From NCBI GenBank assembly GCA_020026435.1, contig JAHHQK010000051.1:1-12996 (forward strand): a stretch of 12,996 bases of DNA, written 5' to 3'. The notes under the pieces were generated by a model that saw only the letters and a program-made list of their open reading frames with translations, ran no database searches and had not been told where the DNA came from. This document shows positions 1 through 7,814 of this stretch, piece after piece. Origin of the DNA: Alistipes sp. (GTDB lineage: Bacteria; Bacteroidota; Bacteroidia; Bacteroidales; Rikenellaceae). How positions within the stretch are numbered: position 1 is the stretch's first letter; each line of letters starts with the position of its first letter. The position numbers and the translations under genes were made by a program.

Positions 1-132
1 AGGGTCGACCTTTTTTTGTGTATGTATGGCAATGGTCCGGGGATGTGCACGGAGGAGCGTATGTAATGTTTTGCAGGACTTAAGAGAGGGAGTCCGCGCG
101 CAGGAGGGGGAGACCTCTGTTGGGGACGGTGA

Positions 133-184
133 CTCTCTTATCTGAGAGAGAAGCACGCAATTTTTACAAAATATTTGCGTGCTT
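133..184. other. Two abutting hairpins
   Basis: CTCTCT at 133-138 pairs with AGAGAG at 145-150 across a 6-nt loop. The next base starts a second perfect stem, AAGCACGCAA at 151-160 with TTGCGTGCTT at 175-184, across a 14-nt A/T-rich loop. Neither is followed by a T run in either direction, so they are not simple intrinsic terminators. Function unknown. Confidence 0.5.
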
Positions 185-518
185 GCCTATTTATCGGTTT
201 GTGGGGTTGCGGATATGGATAGGTCGATTTTCTTGCGGGCTCGGCATAGATGGCGTGGTGCGTTGTTTTCCTGTTTGGAAGTTTTGCAGGGCTCGGAGCA
301 AGGAAGTTCTGTGAGCAGGGGAAATCGGGAAGGAGCTATTTCGAGAAATAAGCTGGAGGTTTTCAGGATGATTTTGTGAGGATGGTATTTCTCCGGGCGG
401 ATATGTGTGGACTAGGCAGCAGGAGGGGAATGGAATATTTTGCGGAATTTGGAGGAACCTTGTCCGCGCAGGGTGAAAGACTTTGAGCAAGGATATTTGT
501 AAGAAAGTAAACGGAGGG

Positions 519-543
519 CTTTCCTTTCTAAATGAAAGGGAAG
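519..543. other. Isolated 10-bp hairpin
   Basis: CTTTCCTTTC at 519-528 pairs with GAAAGGGAAG at 534-543 (one G-T wobble) around the loop TAAAT. No T tract follows on either strand, so it is not a typical terminator. It lies inside a stretch without genes and its role is unknown. Confidence 0.45.
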
Positions 544-816
544 AAATAGGGCTAAGAGCCGTTAGAGGCCTGTGTCATCCCATAGCTCAGCCCGGGGAAA
601 GGGAAACCGGGGAAAATCCAAGCGGCGAAGAGGATTGTACGGGTAAAAACGGGAATCGGCATGAGCGGTCAGAAAATCGGAGCTGGGGGGTAAAAAATAC
701 AATGGAGGATTGTCGGGAATAATCGGCATAAATATAGTATTGTATTGTGAAGGTGATGGTAATAAACTCAAAATGCCTTGATTGCGACAAAAAAGCATAC
801 TTTCTGTATAAAATAT

Positions 817-847
817 TTTGTATTTATACGATAAACGAGTAACTTTG
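817..847 (+). promoter_or_regulatory. Promoter of the 898 orphan gene
   Basis: A -33 TTTG at 817-820 and a -7 TAACTTTG at 840-847 are separated by exactly 19 nt, matching the Bacteroidota housekeeping sigma consensus. The start site would fall near 853-856, giving a leader of about 45 nt before the ATG at 898. This is strong independent support that the following small frame is a real gene. Confidence 0.8.
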
Positions 848-897
848 AAGTACATGAAAGAGTAAAAACAAAGATCGAAATAAAAACAGAAGGAAGT

Positions 898-1227
898 ATG
901 CAAATTAAGTATTGTAAGATTGGCTTGACATTATCGACCGGAACAGTAATGACGGAAGAATCGGGGCGAGAGGAGTTGCGCTCGGGAGATGTCTATGTTT
1001 TCAGCACGGATGAGTATCCCGGGGATGAGAGTGAGATTTTGTGGAGAGTATTTGATTTGCGGGAACATGGCAGAATCCGCTTGGAGTCGAGCAGCCGTGA
1101 TCTGAAGACATTTGAGTTGTGGCACGAACTTCCAGAAAGATTTCGGTATTATCGGGAAACAAGTCGTGAGGAATTGAAGGAATATGTCGCAGGTCTGACG
1201 ATCTATGAAAACAGCCGTCCGAAATAG
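898..1227 (+). CDS. Small hypothetical protein, 109 aa
   Basis: I do not recognise this protein. It has 109 residues, is cytosolic in character (no signal peptide or membrane segment) and is rich in Glu, Arg, Ser and Tyr. Its middle, around residues 28-75, reads like a compact beta-rich fold (GDVYVFST, ILWRVFDL, RIRLESS), followed by a charged helical part (SREELKEYVAGL, 88-99). The ATG at 898 is chosen because a near-perfect promoter ends about 50 nt upstream and AGAAGGAAG just before it resembles a ribosome-binding site; an internal ATG at codon 18 is an alternative. It is monocistronic: long non-coding gaps lie on both sides and a weak terminator-like hairpin follows. The promoter and plausible amino-acid composition favour a real gene, but no function can be assigned. 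Confidence 0.7.
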   Translation: MQIKYCKIGLTLSTGTVMTEESGREELRSGDVYVFSTDEYPGDESEILWRVFDLREHGRIRLESSSRDLKTFELWHELPERFRYYRETSREELKEYVAGLTIYENSRPK

Positions 1228-1648
1228 AGGGCTGGTTGGATAAAAATACAGTTTTTTGGGAGGGTACAGAGTGATTTGTGCTCTTTTTCGTTTTTTTGGG
1301 GGGAAGGGAAGGCGGTCTTATTGGGTGAAGGGGGAGTTCTCGGAGGGTATGCCGATGAGTGTGGGGTAGAAGGATAGGTCTTGGGGCGGCGGAAACTTCT
1401 GCTGCATTCTTACCGGAGGGGGACTTCTCGGGAATAATAAGTTCGTCGGTGGATTTTTCGGTGAAGGGTGGGATAGGGGCAGAGGTGAAAGCCTGTTTCC
1501 GTGGAAAATGCGGTTTCGCCAATGTATTCAACCCCGTGCCCCATCAAGACGGGGATCAATTTTGGACGATTCCATACAATCACATGGAGAAGTGACATGG
1601 CGGGGGAGTCATCGGGCATTCCATGTTATTTATATCGGAAGTAATTCT
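1228..1648. other. Non-coding G-rich gap
   Basis: No convincing gene. The plus strand is strongly G-biased (1261-1320 holds 22 G and 6 C by hand count). Contents are a weak terminator-like hairpin near 1268-1297 and a 6-bp hairpin CCCCGT (1532-1537) with ACGGGG (1549-1554) across an 11-nt loop. Short minus-strand frames between 1400 and 1620 show no family I know and lack a promoter. Confidence 0.5.
1268..1297 (+). terminator. Weak terminator candidate
   Basis: AGAGTG at 1268-1273 can pair with TGCTCT at 1279-1284 (two wobble pairs, 5-nt loop), followed by TTTTTCG and seven more T. The stem is poor, but the position 40 nt after the orphan gene and the T tracts suit an intrinsic terminator. 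Confidence 0.35.
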
Positions 1649-1656
1649 TATATTTG
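1649..1656 (+). promoter_or_regulatory. Probable -7 element for the DPP IV gene
   Basis: TATATTTG matches TAnnTTTG. The expected -33 position, 19 nt upstream, reads TTAT (1626-1629), so the -33 is poor. A start near 1663 would leave a leader of about 140 nt before the ATG at 1804. No better promoter is visible nearer the gene. Confidence 0.5.
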
Positions 1657-1680
1657 CAGTACGCAGAGCGAGAAATACCG

Positions 1681-1759
1681 TGCGGGGAGTTGCCCCCGTG
1701 TGGATGTCGGACTCTTTGTCCGTCTCGGTCTGTGCGGAGAAGTGTGTCGGCGGCTGACA
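1681..1759 (+). other. Hairpin-rich leader of the DPP IV gene
   Basis: Three small hairpins lie in a row in the predicted 5' leader: CGGGG/CCCCG at 1683-1698 (6-nt loop, extendable by two wobble pairs), CGGAC/GTCCG at 1708-1722 (5-nt loop), and TGTCGG/CTGACA at 1745-1759 (3-nt loop, one wobble). After them the leader becomes A-rich up to the start codon. It does not match any riboswitch class I recognise. Confidence 0.35.
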
Positions 1760-1803
1760 ACGGGCGGGCATACGGCGGATCGGAAAACCCAAAAAAACAA
1801 TAT

Positions 1804-3927
1804 ATGAAATTTTTACTGATGACACTCGTCGGAATGGCGATGACCCTGGGCTCGGTGGCTCAGAACAAGGTATTGACGATGGAGGAGGCGGTGTTGGGCC
1901 GCGAGCTCTATCCCGAAAATTTGAAGCAGCTCCAGTGGCGTGGCGAGAAGAACATGGTGACCTGGATCGAGCAGGAGAATCTGGTGGGGCAGACGGTCTC
2001 GGGCGGTGAGAAACAGGTGGTCATGACCCTCGGTGATCTGAGCCGGATTCTCGGTGAGGAGCTCAAGCAGTGGCCGGCGATGGGCTGGCGCAGTGAGCAG
2101 CTCATGCTGGTGGCCCGGGGCAGCGAGTGGTCGCTGGTCGATATGGAGCAGGGCAAGGTGACGCGTAAGTATGCCTTCCCGGCCGGGGCTGCCAATATGA
2201 CGCCCCACAAGAACGGTCTTGTGGCCTACACCAAGGGCAACAATCTCTATTATATGGATCAGAACGGCAACGAATTTGCCGTGACGCACGATACGGATAC
2301 CGAGCTGGTGAACGGCCAGAGTGTCAGCCGCAACGAATTCGGCATCAGCGGCGGAATCTTCTGGTCGCCCGACGGCAAGAAACTGGCCTTCTACCGCAAG
2401 GATGAGCACGAGGTGTCGACCTTCCCGCTGCTGGACATCAATTCCCGCACGGGATCGCTCCGCGAGATCAAATACCCGATGACGGGCATGAAGTCCGAGC
2501 AGGTGAGCCTGGGAGTCTACGAGGTGGCCTCGCAGCAGACGGTATTCATGGCCGTGGACGACTTCGGCCGCGAGCAGTATCTGACCAACATCACGTGGGA
2601 TCCCTCCTCGGAGAAGATCTACATCCAGGTCCTGAACCGCGCCCAGAAACACATGCGTCTGAACCGTTACGATGCCCGCACGGGCCGCTTTGAGCAGACG
2701 CTCCTGGAGGAGCAGAACGACAAGTATGTCGAGCCGCTCACACCGGTGGAGTTTCTGAAGGGCGATCCTTCGATGTTCATCTATCGCACGAACAACCGCG
2801 ACGGATACTTCAATCTCTATCTGGTGGAGACCTCCACGGGTAAGGTGCTGCGCCGTCTGACGGATGTCGATGCCGATGTGGCCTTCGTGGGCCAGGATGG
2901 ACGATATGTCTACTACACCTCGGCCGAGGTAAGCCCCGTGGACAACCACCTGTTCCGTGTGGATCTCAAGTCGGGCCGCAAGACGCGTCTGACCGGAGAG
3001 GAGGGCTGGCATTCGGTGCGCATGAGCTACGACGGCAAATACTTCATCGACAGTTACAGCAGCCTCGACGTGCCGCACGTGATCAACCTCAAAAAGGCCG
3101 ACGGCTCGGAGGTGTGCCAACTGCTCAAGGCGGAGAATCCCACGCGCGAGTATAACTTCGGGCAGATCGAGATGGGCACGGTGAAGAGTGCCGACGGCGA
3201 GTATGACAACTACTACCGCCTGATCAAGCCGATGGATTTCGACGCCGGAAAGAAATATCCCGTCATCGTCTACGTCTATGGCGGCCCGCACTCGCAGCTG
3301 GTGCGCAACACCTGGCAGGCCGATCTGCGCCGCTGGGAGATGTATATGGCCCAGCACGGATATGTGGTCTTCGTGATGGACAACCGTGGAACGCTGAATC
3401 GCGGCCAAAAGTTCGAGCAGGCCATCCACGGTCAGTGCGGACAGGCCGAGATGGCCGACCAGATGGAGGGCGTCAGGATGTTGCAGTCGCTGCCCTATGT
3501 CGACACGGAGCGTATCGGTGTCCACGGCTGGAGCTACGGCGGTTTCATGACCATTTCGCTGATCACGAACCACCCCGAGGTGTTCAAGGTCGGTGTGGCC
3601 GGAGGTCCGGTGATCGACTGGAGATGGTATGAGGTGATGTACGGCGAGCGTTATATGGATTCGCCCCACACCAACGAGGCCGGTTACGACAAGGTGAGCC
3701 TCATTCCGAAGGCCAAGGATCTGAAGGGCAAGCTGCTCATCTGCCAGGGTGCCATCGACAACACGGTGGTTTGGCAGCACAGTCTGAGCTTCGTGCGTGC
3801 CTGCATCGTGAACAACGTCCAGGTCGACTACTTCCCCTATCCCTGCGCCGAGCACAATGTCTTCGGACGTGACCGCATCCATCTGATGCAGAAGGTGACC
3901 GACTATTTCGAGGACTACCTCCGATAG
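1804..3927 (+). CDS. Dipeptidyl-peptidase IV-type S9 serine peptidase
   Basis: Secreted or periplasmic exopeptidase of family S9B, which releases N-terminal dipeptides, typically Xaa-Pro, from oligopeptides. The 707-residue length matches bacterial DPP IV (about 720). Residues 1-19 form a signal peptide ending GSVAQ. Residues about 40-460 are the beta-propeller, with the family-typical SRNEFG (Glu178, likely N-terminus recognition), FWSPDGKKLAFYR and DEHEV. Residues 470-707 are the alpha/beta-hydrolase domain with YVYGGPHSQ, the nucleophile Ser577 in GWSYGG, Asp652 in AIDNTV and His684 in AEHNVFG, so the triad is complete. The start at 1804 is chosen over an upstream in-frame ATG at 1654 because the signal peptide begins there, an A-rich stretch precedes it, and the 1654 codon lies inside the presumed promoter. 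It is monocistronic and ends at a bidirectional terminator. In gut Bacteroidota such enzymes serve peptide use. Confidence 0.95.
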   Translation: MKFLLMTLVGMAMTLGSVAQNKVLTMEEAVLGRELYPENLKQLQWRGEKNMVTWIEQENLVGQTVSGGEKQVVMTLGDLSRILGEELKQWPAMGWRSEQLMLVARGSEWSLVDMEQGKVTRKYAFPAGAANMTPHKNGLVAYTKGNNLYYMDQNGNEFAVTHDTDTELVNGQSVSRNEFGISGGIFWSPDGKKLAFYRKDEHEVSTFPLLDINSRTGSLREIKYPMTGMKSEQVSLGVYEVASQQTVFMAVDDFGREQYLTNITWDPSSEKIYIQVLNRAQKHMRLNRYDARTGRFEQTLLEEQNDKYVEPLTPVEFLKGDPSMFIYRTNNRDGYFNLYLVETSTGKVLRRLTDVDADVAFVGQDGRYVYYTSAEVSPVDNHLFRVDLKSGRKTRLTGEEGWHSVRMSYDGKYFIDSYSSLDVPHVINLKKADGSEVCQLLKAENPTREYNFGQIEMGTVKSADGEYDNYYRLIKPMDFDAGKKYPVIVYVYGGPHSQLVRNTWQADLRRWEMYMAQHGYVVFVMDNRGTLNRGQKFEQAIHGQCGQAEMADQMEGVRMLQSLPYVDTERIGVHGWSYGGFMTISLITNHPEVFKVGVAGGPVIDWRWYEVMYGERYMDSPHTNEAGYDKVSLIPKAKDLKGKLLICQGAIDNTVVWQHSLSFVRACIVNNVQVDYFPYPCAEHNVFGRDRIHLMQKVTDYFEDYLR

Positions 3928-3948
3928 AGACACGGGCGCAGAGCCTGT

Positions 3949-3992
3949 AAAAAAAGAGATTTCTCCCGCAAATGGGAGAAATCTCTTTTTTT
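3949..3992. terminator. Bidirectional terminator between DPP IV gene and nfo
   Basis: A perfect 19-bp stem (3949-3967 with 3974-3992) with a 6-nt loop has an A run on the left arm and a T run on the right. It therefore reads as an intrinsic terminator on both strands, fitting its place between two convergent genes. Confidence 0.93.
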
Positions 3993-4059
3993 GTGTCCAT
4001 CGGACGGGGTGCGGACCGGGAATTCCGGCCGGCAGAGGGGCTGATCCCCGGGCGGGGGA

Positions 4060-4905
4060 CTATGCCCCGGCAAAGGATTTCAAGAGGGCGATTTCCTCGG
4101 CCCAACGCTCCGGGGCGGGGGTTTCGAGGATCAGAGGCATGTTCTCGAAACGGGGATCGCGGGCGATGAACCGGAAACATTCGATGCCGATCATGCCCTC
4201 ACCCAGAGGGGCGTGGCGGTCGACACGGCTGCCCAGCGGCTTGAGGGCGTCGTTCAGGTGCATGCCCTTGAGGTATTCAAAGCCTACGATGCGGCCGAAC
4301 TCCTCGAATGTCGCGGCGCAGGCCTCCTCGCCGTGGAGGTCGTAGCCTGCGGCAAAGGCGTGGCACGTGTCGATGCAGACGCCCACGCGTCCGCGGTCCT
4401 CCACCTGCTCGATGATGCGGGCCAGCTGCTCGAACCTGAATCCGAGGTTCGATCCCTGCCCCGCCGTGTTTTCGATAACGGCCGTGACGCCGCGGGTTTG
4501 TTCGAGCGCGAGGTTGATCGATTGGGCGATGCGCCTCAGACATTCCTCCTCGGAGATCCGGTTGAGGTGGCTCCCCGGGTGAAAGTTCAGACGATCCAGC
4601 CCGAGCTGCTCGCACCGCTGCATCTCGTCGAGAAACGCCGCGCGCGACTTGGCCAGGGCCTCGTCGTCGGGATGCCCCAGGTTGATCAGATAGGAGTCGT
4701 GGGGCAGGATCTGCTGCGGGGTGAATCCCTCGCGGGAGCATAAGGCTCCGAAGGCCGTGATTTCATCCCCCGTCAGGGGCTTGGCCACCCATTGGCGTTG
4801 GTTCTTGGTGAAGAGGGCGAATGCCGTGGCCCCGATGTTGCGGGCATTGAGCGGTGCGGCCGATACGCCGCCTGCCGCACTGACGTGTGCGCCGAAGTAT
4901 TTCAT
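4060..4905 (-). CDS. nfo: Endonuclease IV (AP endonuclease)
   Basis: DNA-repair enzyme of the AP endonuclease 2 family, which cleaves 5' of abasic sites and removes blocked 3' ends in base excision repair. The protein has 281 residues (E. coli Nfo 285). All nine metal ligands known from the E. coli enzyme are present at the same residue numbers: His69, His109, Glu145, Asp179, His182, His216, Asp229, His231 and Glu261, in signatures LNFHPGSH, VCIDTCHAFAAGYD and VDRHAPLGEG. The frame stays open far upstream to 5790, but the start is set at 4905, where MKYFGAHVSAAGG begins as in all family members; the upstream part is antisense to the neighbouring gene. It is a single gene, convergent with the DPP IV gene and divergent from the DUF3078 operon. 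Confidence 0.97.
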   Translation of the reverse strand: MKYFGAHVSAAGGVSAAPLNARNIGATAFALFTKNQRQWVAKPLTGDEITAFGALCSREGFTPQQILPHDSYLINLGHPDDEALAKSRAAFLDEMQRCEQLGLDRLNFHPGSHLNRISEEECLRRIAQSINLALEQTRGVTAVIENTAGQGSNLGFRFEQLARIIEQVEDRGRVGVCIDTCHAFAAGYDLHGEEACAATFEEFGRIVGFEYLKGMHLNDALKPLGSRVDRHAPLGEGMIGIECFRFIARDPRFENMPLILETPAPERWAEEIALLKSFAGA

Positions 4906-4931
4906 GATGCTTTGCGGGTTATTAACGTGGC

Positions 4932-4939
4932 CAAAATTA
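4932..4939 (-). promoter_or_regulatory. Probable -7 element for nfo
   Basis: On the minus strand this reads TAATTTTG, matching TAnnTTTG. A one-mismatch -33 (TTTA) lies 21 nt upstream at 4961-4964. Transcription would begin near 4925, some 20 nt before the nfo start. It is interleaved with the divergent promoter of the next operon. Confidence 0.5.
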
Positions 4940-4960
4940 AGGATTTTGTAAATAAATTCA

Positions 4961-4968
4961 TAAATTTG
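4961..4968 (+). promoter_or_regulatory. Probable -7 element of the DUF3078 operon
   Basis: TAAATTTG matches TAnnTTTG and lies 36 nt before the ATG at 5005. The nearest TTTG (4945-4948) is only 12 nt upstream, too close for a normal -33, so the promoter is either weak or activator-dependent. No Shine-Dalgarno sequence is visible, which is common in this phylum. Confidence 0.5.
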
Positions 4969-5004
4969 CATGATTATTTCCGATAACCGCAAACCCAATT
5001 CTAT

Positions 5005-6177
5005 ATGAAACATTTTGCCCATATACTTTTGCTGGTGGCGCTTTTTGCGACCGTGGACCGCGCCTCGGCGCAGATCACCATCGATCATGTGGAGACGCAC
5101 AAGGAGGATGTGACCTTCCGCGACAAACTCAAGTCGACCAACGTCGAAAGCGACTACTTCAGCCTGGCCCGCTACCGGGCCGAGCGTGCCGCCATCCGCA
5201 AGGAACGCAACTTCCTGGAGATCGGTGGAGGATTGCAGGGGGCCGTGGCATCGTATAACGATTCGTGGATCAAGGTCTCGGGCGGTGATAACTCGATCGC
5301 GCTGGTCGCCAATGTCTTCATCCACCATACCTTCACGAAGAACCTCTTCTCGATCGACACGAAGTTTGACGCCAAATTCGGCTACAACCGCATGAAGGTC
5401 GAGACCACCAACCCCGACAACGGCGAGGTTAGCAGCCACGGCGTGTGGTTCAAGAACCAGGATGAGTTCGCCATATCGGTGGCTCCGTCGTTCAAGATGT
5501 CGAAGAACTGGTCGTACGGTACGATCGTGAAGTTCCGTACGCAGTTTGCCAACGGCTACGTGTCGCGTTCGCAGCAGACTCCGACCGACCGCAAAAGCAC
5601 GTTCATGGCTCCGGGTTACCTGGATCTCTCGCTCGGTATCACCTATACCTCGCCCCATCCCAAGTTCCCGATCATCGTCAACCTTTCGCCGATCGCCATG
5701 AGTGCCATCTTCGTCGAAAACTACCAGATCCGCCGGAATGTGTGGGACAAGAAGCCCGGATGGCAGATCTACGGTCTGGCCGATGCCCACAGCACCTCGA
5801 AATACGAGGGTGGTTCTTCGATCCAGATCGACTTTGATCGCACGTTCGGCAAATCGGAGTTCCTGCGCTACCGCACGACCTTCTATTCGTTCTTCGGTTG
5901 GATCACCGACATCGGTCAGAAGAACAGGATCGCGAACTATTCGGCCTACTGCGCCGCTATGGACCGCTGGAAGGCCGACGGAGAGAATCCCCTAACCAAG
6001 CCCCACCTGCCGATCCACCCGACGATCCGCTGGGAGAACACCTTCAATATCAAGGCCACAAAATTCCTCTCCACGACTTTTTCGTTCCTGCTCTGTTACA
6101 ACCGCGCCCAGAGCACCGATATGCAGACGCAGATGCTGCTCAGCGTGGGACTTTCCTATACCTTTAAGAGCAAGTAA
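5005..6177 (+). CDS. DUF3078 family outer-membrane beta-barrel protein
   Basis: A 390-residue secreted protein with a signal peptide (residues 1-22, cleavage likely ASA|Q). The mature part has the alternating short strands of a beta-barrel and ends in an aromatic strand, LSYTFKSK. Features I associate with the Bacteroidota DUF3078 family are the SWIKVSGGDNS segment (87-97), FRTQFANGY (177-185), FMAPGYLDLSLGITY (200-214) and the NLSP motif (226-229). The role of the family is not established; it is presumed to be an outer-membrane structural or transport protein. The stop codon TAA overlaps the start of the following S41 peptidase by one base (TAATG), so the two are very likely translationally coupled. 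This raises the possibility that the peptidase handles envelope proteins such as this one, which is inference only. Confidence 0.85.
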   Translation: MKHFAHILLLVALFATVDRASAQITIDHVETHKEDVTFRDKLKSTNVESDYFSLARYRAERAAIRKERNFLEIGGGLQGAVASYNDSWIKVSGGDNSIALVANVFIHHTFTKNLFSIDTKFDAKFGYNRMKVETTNPDNGEVSSHGVWFKNQDEFAISVAPSFKMSKNWSYGTIVKFRTQFANGYVSRSQQTPTDRKSTFMAPGYLDLSLGITYTSPHPKFPIIVNLSPIAMSAIFVENYQIRRNVWDKKPGWQIYGLADAHSTSKYEGGSSIQIDFDRTFGKSEFLRYRTTFYSFFGWITDIGQKNRIANYSAYCAAMDRWKADGENPLTKPHLPIHPTIRWENTFNIKATKFLSTTFSFLLCYNRAQSTDMQTQMLLSVGLSYTFKSK

Positions 6178-7814
6178 TGTATAAGAATTCCAAACATACC
6201 GTATTTTTCCCCATCCTTCTGGCGGTGGGGGTGGCCTTGGGACTTTCGTTCGGCCACTATCTGGGACGCACGACCACCACATCGCAGCTGGTGGGGATGT
6301 TGCAGTCGATGAACGCGAGCGACAACAAGCTCACGCGCACGATCTCGCTCATCGAGACGCAGTATGTCGACTCCGTGTCGATGGATTCGCTGGCCGAACA
6401 CGTCATTCCCGTGCTGGTCAAGGAGCTTGACCCCCATTCGGTCTATATCCCCGCCGAGGAGATGGCCCAGGTGAACGAACCGCTGGAGGGTGAGTTCGAC
6501 GGCATCGGCGTGGTGTTCAATATGGCCACCGATACGGTCATCGTTCTCAATGTCATCCCCCACGGTCCGAGTGACAAGGCGGGGGTCAAGGCCGGAGACC
6601 GGATCCTGAGGATCGACGATTCGCTGGTCGCCGGACAGAAGATCCCCCAGTACAAGGTCGTCAAGCGTCTGCGCGGTCCGCGCGGCACGAAGGTGCGCCT
6701 GGCTCTGGAGCGGAAGGGTATTTCCGATCCGGTCGATGTTGAGGTGATACGTGATGCCATTCCTATAAAGAGCATCGAGTCCTCGTTCCGCATTGCCGAC
6801 GGTATCGGCTACATCAAACTCGGACAGTTTGCCCGTACCTCCTTTGTGGAGCTGGAGGCCGCCCTGGCCCGGTTGCGCTCCGAGGGGGTCTCGAAGCTGA
6901 TTTTCGATCTGAGGGGCAATTCGGGCGGGTATCTCGACCAGGCGATTCTCATCGCCAATGAATTCCTCCACAAGGATCAGCTGATCGTCTATACCGAGGA
7001 CCGTTTCCACCGTCAGATGCGCGAATATGCCGACGGTGAAGGTTCGGCACAGGATATGGAGGTTGTGGTGCTGATCGACGAGGGAAGTGCCTCGTCGAGC
7101 GAGATCCTGGCGGGAGCCTTGCAGGACAACGATCGCGGCACGATCCTCGGTCGCCGCTCGTTCGGCAAGGGATTGGTGCAGCGTCAGATTCCCTTTGCCG
7201 ACGGTTCGGCCCTGAGGCTGACCACGGCCCGGTACTATACGCCGACGGGACGTTCGATTCAGAAGCCCTACACCATCGGCGACGACGAGAGCTATGAGGA
7301 GGATCTCTGGAAACGCTACGAGAACAACGAATACTTCTCGGCCGACAGTATCCACTTTGCCGACTCGCTCAAGCGCGTGACCCCCAAGGGCAAGGTGGTC
7401 TATGGCGGGGGGGGGATCATGCCCGATGTCTTTATCCCGGCCGACACGACCGACGTGACGAAGTATTTCATGGAGGTCGTGGGGCGCAACATTCTCTACC
7501 GCTATACGCTGGAGTATTCCGACCGTCACCGCGAGGAGTTGAACCGCGTGGCGTCGCTCGAGGAGTTGCAAGCGCTGCTGGATGGGGACAAGACCCTGGT
7601 CGAGGATTTCATCCATTATGCTGCCCGTCGGGGTGTGGCGCCGCGCCGCGCGGACATCGCCCGGTCGCACCGTCTGATCGAGGCGCAGTTGCGGGCCTAT
7701 ATCGGCCGTAATACGCCGCTGGAGGACAATGGTTTTTATGCAAACATATATCCTGTCGATGTGGTGATTCTTCGCGCCATCGAGGAGTTAAAATCTGAGA
7801 AAAAGAATGATTAA
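6177..7814 (+). CDS. S41 C-terminal processing peptidase (CtpA/Prc-like)
   Basis: Membrane-anchored periplasmic serine protease that trims or degrades envelope proteins from their C termini. The protein has 545 residues. An uncleaved membrane anchor lies at about 8-30 (VFFPILLAVGVALGLSFGHYLG). A PDZ domain spans about 103-185 (GIGVVFN, VIPHGPSDKAGVKAGDRIL). The S41 core covers about 200-365 with LIFDLRGNSGGYLDQA, then the catalytic Ser306 in GSASSSEI, Lys331 in SFGKG and Gln335. Spacing of 25 residues between Ser and Lys equals that of E. coli Prc. A C-terminal helical region of about 130 residues follows. It overlaps the upstream gene by 1 base and the downstream gene by 8, as the middle gene of an operon. 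Confidence 0.95.
   Translation: MYKNSKHTVFFPILLAVGVALGLSFGHYLGRTTTTSQLVGMLQSMNASDNKLTRTISLIETQYVDSVSMDSLAEHVIPVLVKELDPHSVYIPAEEMAQVNEPLEGEFDGIGVVFNMATDTVIVLNVIPHGPSDKAGVKAGDRILRIDDSLVAGQKIPQYKVVKRLRGPRGTKVRLALERKGISDPVDVEVIRDAIPIKSIESSFRIADGIGYIKLGQFARTSFVELEAALARLRSEGVSKLIFDLRGNSGGYLDQAILIANEFLHKDQLIVYTEDRFHRQMREYADGEGSAQDMEVVVLIDEGSASSSEILAGALQDNDRGTILGRRSFGKGLVQRQIPFADGSALRLTTARYYTPTGRSIQKPYTIGDDESYEEDLWKRYENNEYFSADSIHFADSLKRVTPKGKVVYGGGGIMPDVFIPADTTDVTKYFMEVVGRNILYRYTLEYSDRHREELNRVASLEELQALLDGDKTLVEDFIHYAARRGVAPRRADIARSHRLIEAQLRAYIGRNTPLEDNGFYANIYPVDVVILRAIEELKSEKKND

Larger units (their letters stand above)
1..816. other. Geneless G-rich stretch with three hairpins
   Basis: No open frame here reads like a protein; the short ones are low-complexity, rich in Arg, Gly and Ser, and overlap on both strands. 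The first bases (a GGTCGACC palindrome followed by seven T) look like the tail of a terminator for a gene outside the window. Visible structure consists of a 6-bp hairpin at 133-150, a 10-bp hairpin directly abutting it at 151-184, and a 10-bp hairpin at 519-543. None is followed by a long T run. No promoter of the TTTG-N19-TAnnTTTG form was found before 817. It may be decayed coding sequence or an unrecognised RNA; the sequence alone does not decide. Confidence 0.5.

Noticed and set aside
483..722. Short plus-strand frame of 79 codons
   Set aside because: Low-complexity, Arg/Glu/Gly-rich, no promoter, contains the hairpin at 519-543; probably open by chance in G-rich DNA.
1410..1619. Minus-strand frame of 69 codons
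   Set aside because: No promoter, no family resemblance I can name, and poor composition; considered chance.
1654..1803. N-terminal extension of the DPP IV protein by 50 codons
   Set aside because: The upstream ATG lies at the presumed promoter and the extension would mask the clear signal peptide starting at 1804.
1813..3933. Antisense open frame of 706 codons over the DPP IV gene
   Set aside because: It mirrors a GC-rich, strongly coding sense gene with a full catalytic triad; its protein is rich in His, Val and Leu without any family motif and has no promoter.
4906..5790. N-terminal extension of nfo by 295 codons
   Set aside because: It is antisense to the DUF3078 gene and no endonuclease IV has such an extension; the conserved N terminus starts at 4905.
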